Assembly (NCBI GenBank): GCA_947498055.1
Contig: CANMJA010000016.1
Coordinates: 1-64,000, forward strand
Length of the DNA: 64,000 bases
From: an uncultured Tenacibaculum sp.
GTDB taxonomy: Bacteria; Bacteroidota; Bacteroidia; Flavobacteriales; Flavobacteriaceae
Direction: 5' to 3'
In this document: positions 61,415 to 64,000 of the stretch, piece by piece
How positions within the stretch are numbered: position 1 is the stretch's first letter
Layout of the letters: each line of letters opens with the position of its first letter
Notes under the pieces: generated by a model
Seen by the model: the letters and a program-made list of their open reading frames with translations, nothing else
What the model was told of the DNA's origin: nothing
Database searches by the model: none
Program-made: the position numbers and the translations under genes

Positions 61415-64000
61415 TTGAATAAATATACTACATACTTTTTTCTATTACTAATTTTTATCAATATCCAACTTACTGCACAAAACAGTCAGTTGCGATCGTA
61501 TTCAATAGAAGACGGTTTGCCACAATCTCAAGTATATGATATTGTACAAGATGACATTGGTTATTTATGGTTAGGTACACAAGGAGGTGGGCTTTCTAAT
61601 TTCGATGGTACTAATTTTTCTGTTTGGAATGAAAATAATGGACTACTTTCCAACTATATTCATGCGTTACACACGAGTAATGATAGTTTGTATATTGGAA
61701 CAGACCGAGGGTTGTCAATTAAAGTAAAAGATAGTTTTTCTAACTATAAATCTCCAGAAATTAATCATTTTTTTGCTTCAGAATATGGTTTGTATTTAGG
61801 AACTAAAAAAGGTATTTATACGTATTCTCACACTAAAAAAACACAGTTACTAGGGTTGCACTCAGAAATAGATAACAGTAACGTGAATCAAATTATGTTC
61901 GATGGTACTTTTTATTGGATAGCAACCAGTAAAGGATTATGGAAAACAGTTAGTTTAAAAAATTCAAACCAAATAATAAAAGTAGCAATAGGTAATTATA
62001 GAGCTGTTGTTTATTTTAATAATAAAATATTTGCAGCAACATTTAATAAAGGAATTTTAATATTAGATATAAAAGATAGTAAAGCAGATATTTTTTTATC
62101 AAACCCACTTCGTATTAATGCGATGTCTATTCATAATAAAAAGGAATTATGGATTGCTACTGATAACGATGGTGTTATTGTTTTAGATACAGAAAATTAT
62201 TTAGAGAAAAGACGTATAAATAAAGCAAAAGGATTGGTGGTTTCTCATATTAGAAAAATAGTTACAGATGAACAGTCTAATATTTGGATAGCAACTTCTG
62301 GTGGTGGTTTTTATAAATATTTTCAAAACAACTTTCAACATTTCGATGCTGTTTCTGGTTTAAAAGGAAATCGTATATATGCCGTACATAAGGCAAAAAA
62401 TAGTATCTGGATTTCTAGTTCAGAAGCTGGTTTAACCCAAATAGATTCTTTAGGAATTCATCATATTCCTAAAATAGATCGTTTTTCGGGAGTAAAAATA
62501 AAAACAATAACAAGCGATACAAATGGAACTATTTGGGCAGGATCTGAAGGTCGTGGTGTACTTTTAAGAAGTACCAAGCAAATAGATAGTGTTGCTATAG
62601 ATACTTCAGATTCTTTACACATAACTACAAAAGTATATCCTAAAATAATTACTCAAAATAGAGTGTTAAATGAAAGAAACGGTTTCCCTTCTAATTGGAT
62701 TCGAAAATTAGTTAAAGGACCTAATTCAATTTGGGCTGCAACATATTCTAGTGGTATTGTAAAATTTAATTATAACATAGAAAAAGACAGTTTAATTGTA
62801 CAAAAAGTATATGGTAAAAGAAGTGGAATAGTCGATTTATTAATAAAAGACATTGCTTTAGATACTAAAAATAGACTATGGTATGCCACTCAAACGGGTC
62901 GTTTAGGATATCTTAAAAACGGAAAGCATCAATCACTAGGAGATGTTTTAAATCAGAAAACAACCATTAGAACCTTATTGTTTCATCAAAATAAATTGTT
63001 TTTAGGTACAGCAGGTAAAGGTATTTGGTGTGCTAATTTAGATACTAAAGTTCCTGTGTTTAATCCTTTAAAAGGTACTAAACAATTATTTTCAAAAAAC
63101 ATTTATCAACTTATATTTGATAATCAAGGGTATTTGTGGGCTGGTACAGAAAAAGGAGTAGATAAAATACAATTAAATAAAGAAAATGAAATTGAAGATA
63201 TTTATCACTTTGGTAGAAATGATGGTTTTTTAGGCATAGAAACATGTTTAAATGCGGTAGATAAAGATGCTAAAGGGAATTTATGGTTTGGAGCGCTCTA
63301 TGGTTTAACAAAATATACGCCAAGTTTAGATAGTAAAGTTACTATACAGCCCAAAATTTATTTTAAAGATGTTCAAGTAGCTTATAAAAGTGTAGATACG
63401 ATTCAGTTAAAAGCATGGACAAACTCAAATAAAATATTGCAATTAACTCCAACTCAAAGACAACTTAGTTTTGCTTATAGAAGCATAGACATAGATCATC
63501 CTAACCGAATAGAATATCGATCTAAACTAAATAAAAACGAATGGAGTCCTTGGTCTAAAGAAAACAAACAAAATTTTGCAGGACTTGCTTATGGTTTGCA
63601 TCAATTTTCTGTACAATCTAGAAATCATCGATGGGAGCAAAGCGAACCCATTAAATTTAATTTTTTTATTGATAGTCCGATATATGAAAAAACATGGTTT
63701 CAATGGTTGGTAATAACAGCAGTACTTTTGTTTTTGCTAATTTTAGGATGGTTATATATTCGTAGAATACAATTAAAAATAAAAGCAGATAAAGAACAAT
63801 TAGAATTACAAAACCATTTACTTACACTAGAACATAAAGCATTACAATTACAAATGAATCCGCATTTTATTTTTAATGTTTTAAATGGCGTAAAAGCAAT
63901 GGCAATTAACAAGCCAGAAAAAATGAACGCAACCATTAATAGTTTTGCTGTTTTGTTAAGAGAAACATTAAATAATTCTAGAAAAGAACATATTACTTTA
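61415..64000 (+). CDS. Propeller-type LytS-like sensor histidine kinase, 3' end missing
   Basis: This long open frame runs off the right edge with no stop. A TTG start at 61415 gives a signal peptide (ending LTAQ). About 700 residues of beta-propeller repeats follow, with recurrent GYLWLGTQ, NIWIATSGG and LWAGTEKG segments. A Y_Y_Y-like domain precedes one membrane helix (about 770-790). The cytoplasmic end has the LytS-type kinase motif QMNPHFIFNVLN with H817. The 862 codons visible contain no frameshift. Such kinases usually lie beside a LytTR response regulator, which may be just outside the window. Confidence 0.9.
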   Translation, partial: MNKYTTYFFLLLIFINIQLTAQNSQLRSYSIEDGLPQSQVYDIVQDDIGYLWLGTQGGGLSNFDGTNFSVWNENNGLLSNYIHALHTSNDSLYIGTDRGLSIKVKDSFSNYKSPEINHFFASEYGLYLGTKKGIYTYSHTKKTQLLGLHSEIDNSNVNQIMFDGTFYWIATSKGLWKTVSLKNSNQIIKVAIGNYRAVVYFNNKIFAATFNKGILILDIKDSKADIFLSNPLRINAMSIHNKKELWIATDNDGVIVLDTENYLEKRRINKAKGLVVSHIRKIVTDEQSNIWIATSGGGFYKYFQNNFQHFDAVSGLKGNRIYAVHKAKNSIWISSSEAGLTQIDSLGIHHIPKIDRFSGVKIKTITSDTNGTIWAGSEGRGVLLRSTKQIDSVAIDTSDSLHITTKVYPKIITQNRVLNERNGFPSNWIRKLVKGPNSIWAATYSSGIVKFNYNIEKDSLIVQKVYGKRSGIVDLLIKDIALDTKNRLWYATQTGRLGYLKNGKHQSLGDVLNQKTTIRTLLFHQNKLFLGTAGKGIWCANLDTKVPVFNPLKGTKQLFSKNIYQLIFDNQGYLWAGTEKGVDKIQLNKENEIEDIYHFGRNDGFLGIETCLNAVDKDAKGNLWFGALYGLTKYTPSLDSKVTIQPKIYFKDVQVAYKSVDTIQLKAWTNSNKILQLTPTQRQLSFAYRSIDIDHPNRIEYRSKLNKNEWSPWSKENKQNFAGLAYGLHQFSVQSRNHRWEQSEPIKFNFFIDSPIYEKTWFQWLVITAVLLFLLILGWLYIRRIQLKIKADKEQLELQNHLLTLEHKALQLQMNPHFIFNVLNGVKAMAINKPEKMNATINSFAVLLRETLNNSRKEHITL

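Overview
The window is an AT-rich chromosomal segment of a member of the Bacteroidota, almost certainly family Flavobacteriaceae. The evidence is the gene content (SecA with a large insert, DUF2795, DUF5606 and DUF4199 proteins, a PorV/PorQ-family protein, a DUF4105 protein), promoters of the Bacteroidota type (TTTG, about 18-22 nt, TAnnTTTG), few purine-rich ribosome binding sites, and several probable TTG starts. I cannot name the genus. Most of the window is core genome. I see no prophage, insertion sequence, CRISPR array or tRNA.

Layout. 1-6.0 kb: an octamer minisatellite at the end of mutS2, ung, two small membrane proteins, and a glycosyltransferase/LpxH-like phosphoesterase pair. 6.2-13.9 kb: secA, a DUF2795 protein, a cobalamin adenosyltransferase and a thioesterase, all on the minus strand, then dnaA, a low-molecular-weight tyrosine phosphatase and an RsmI-like methyltransferase on the plus strand. 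14.3-24.6 kb: a large PLP enzyme, lon, envelope proteins, a minus-strand run ruvX-def-DUF5606-mazG-peroxiredoxin-like, then dapD. 24.6-38.7 kb: a glycan/LPS region with nine glycosyltransferases, an MsbA-like ABC exporter and a phosphosugar mutase, interrupted by a TsaC/Sua5-type gene and cca. 38.8-47.4 kb: DUF4199 protein, SRP RNA, xerD, three tandem outer-membrane barrel proteins, aroQ, a DUF4105 protein, a PorV-like protein, a hydrolase, pssA and a GNAT acetyltransferase. 47.6-53.6 kb: a cysteine dioxygenase/decarboxylase pair predicted to make hypotaurine, DinB-like protein, an SH3-like lipoprotein, a guanine deaminase-like protein, fumC and an overlooked 57-residue membrane protein. 53.6-64 kb: a cold-shock-domain protein, a 7TMR-DISM sensor kinase, a VIT-VWA protein, a small secreted protein, a lipoprotein with a possible His/Cys dyad, and a propeller-type LytS-like sensor kinase cut by the window end.

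The most interesting region is 57.0-64.0 kb. The VIT-VWA gene and the secreted-protein gene carry the same upstream architecture: two copies of an 11-bp motif exactly 21 bp apart, 31 bp before a perfect TAnnTTTG box, with no good -33 box. Two-turn-spaced direct repeats of this kind are typical of LytTR regulators. The incomplete kinase at the end of the window is of the class that usually works with such regulators. This suggests a small surface/secretion regulon that I do not recognise. A second notable item is the cysteine dioxygenase, which keeps all the residues of the mammalian enzyme, including the crosslink cysteine, and lies next to a CSAD/GAD-like decarboxylase.
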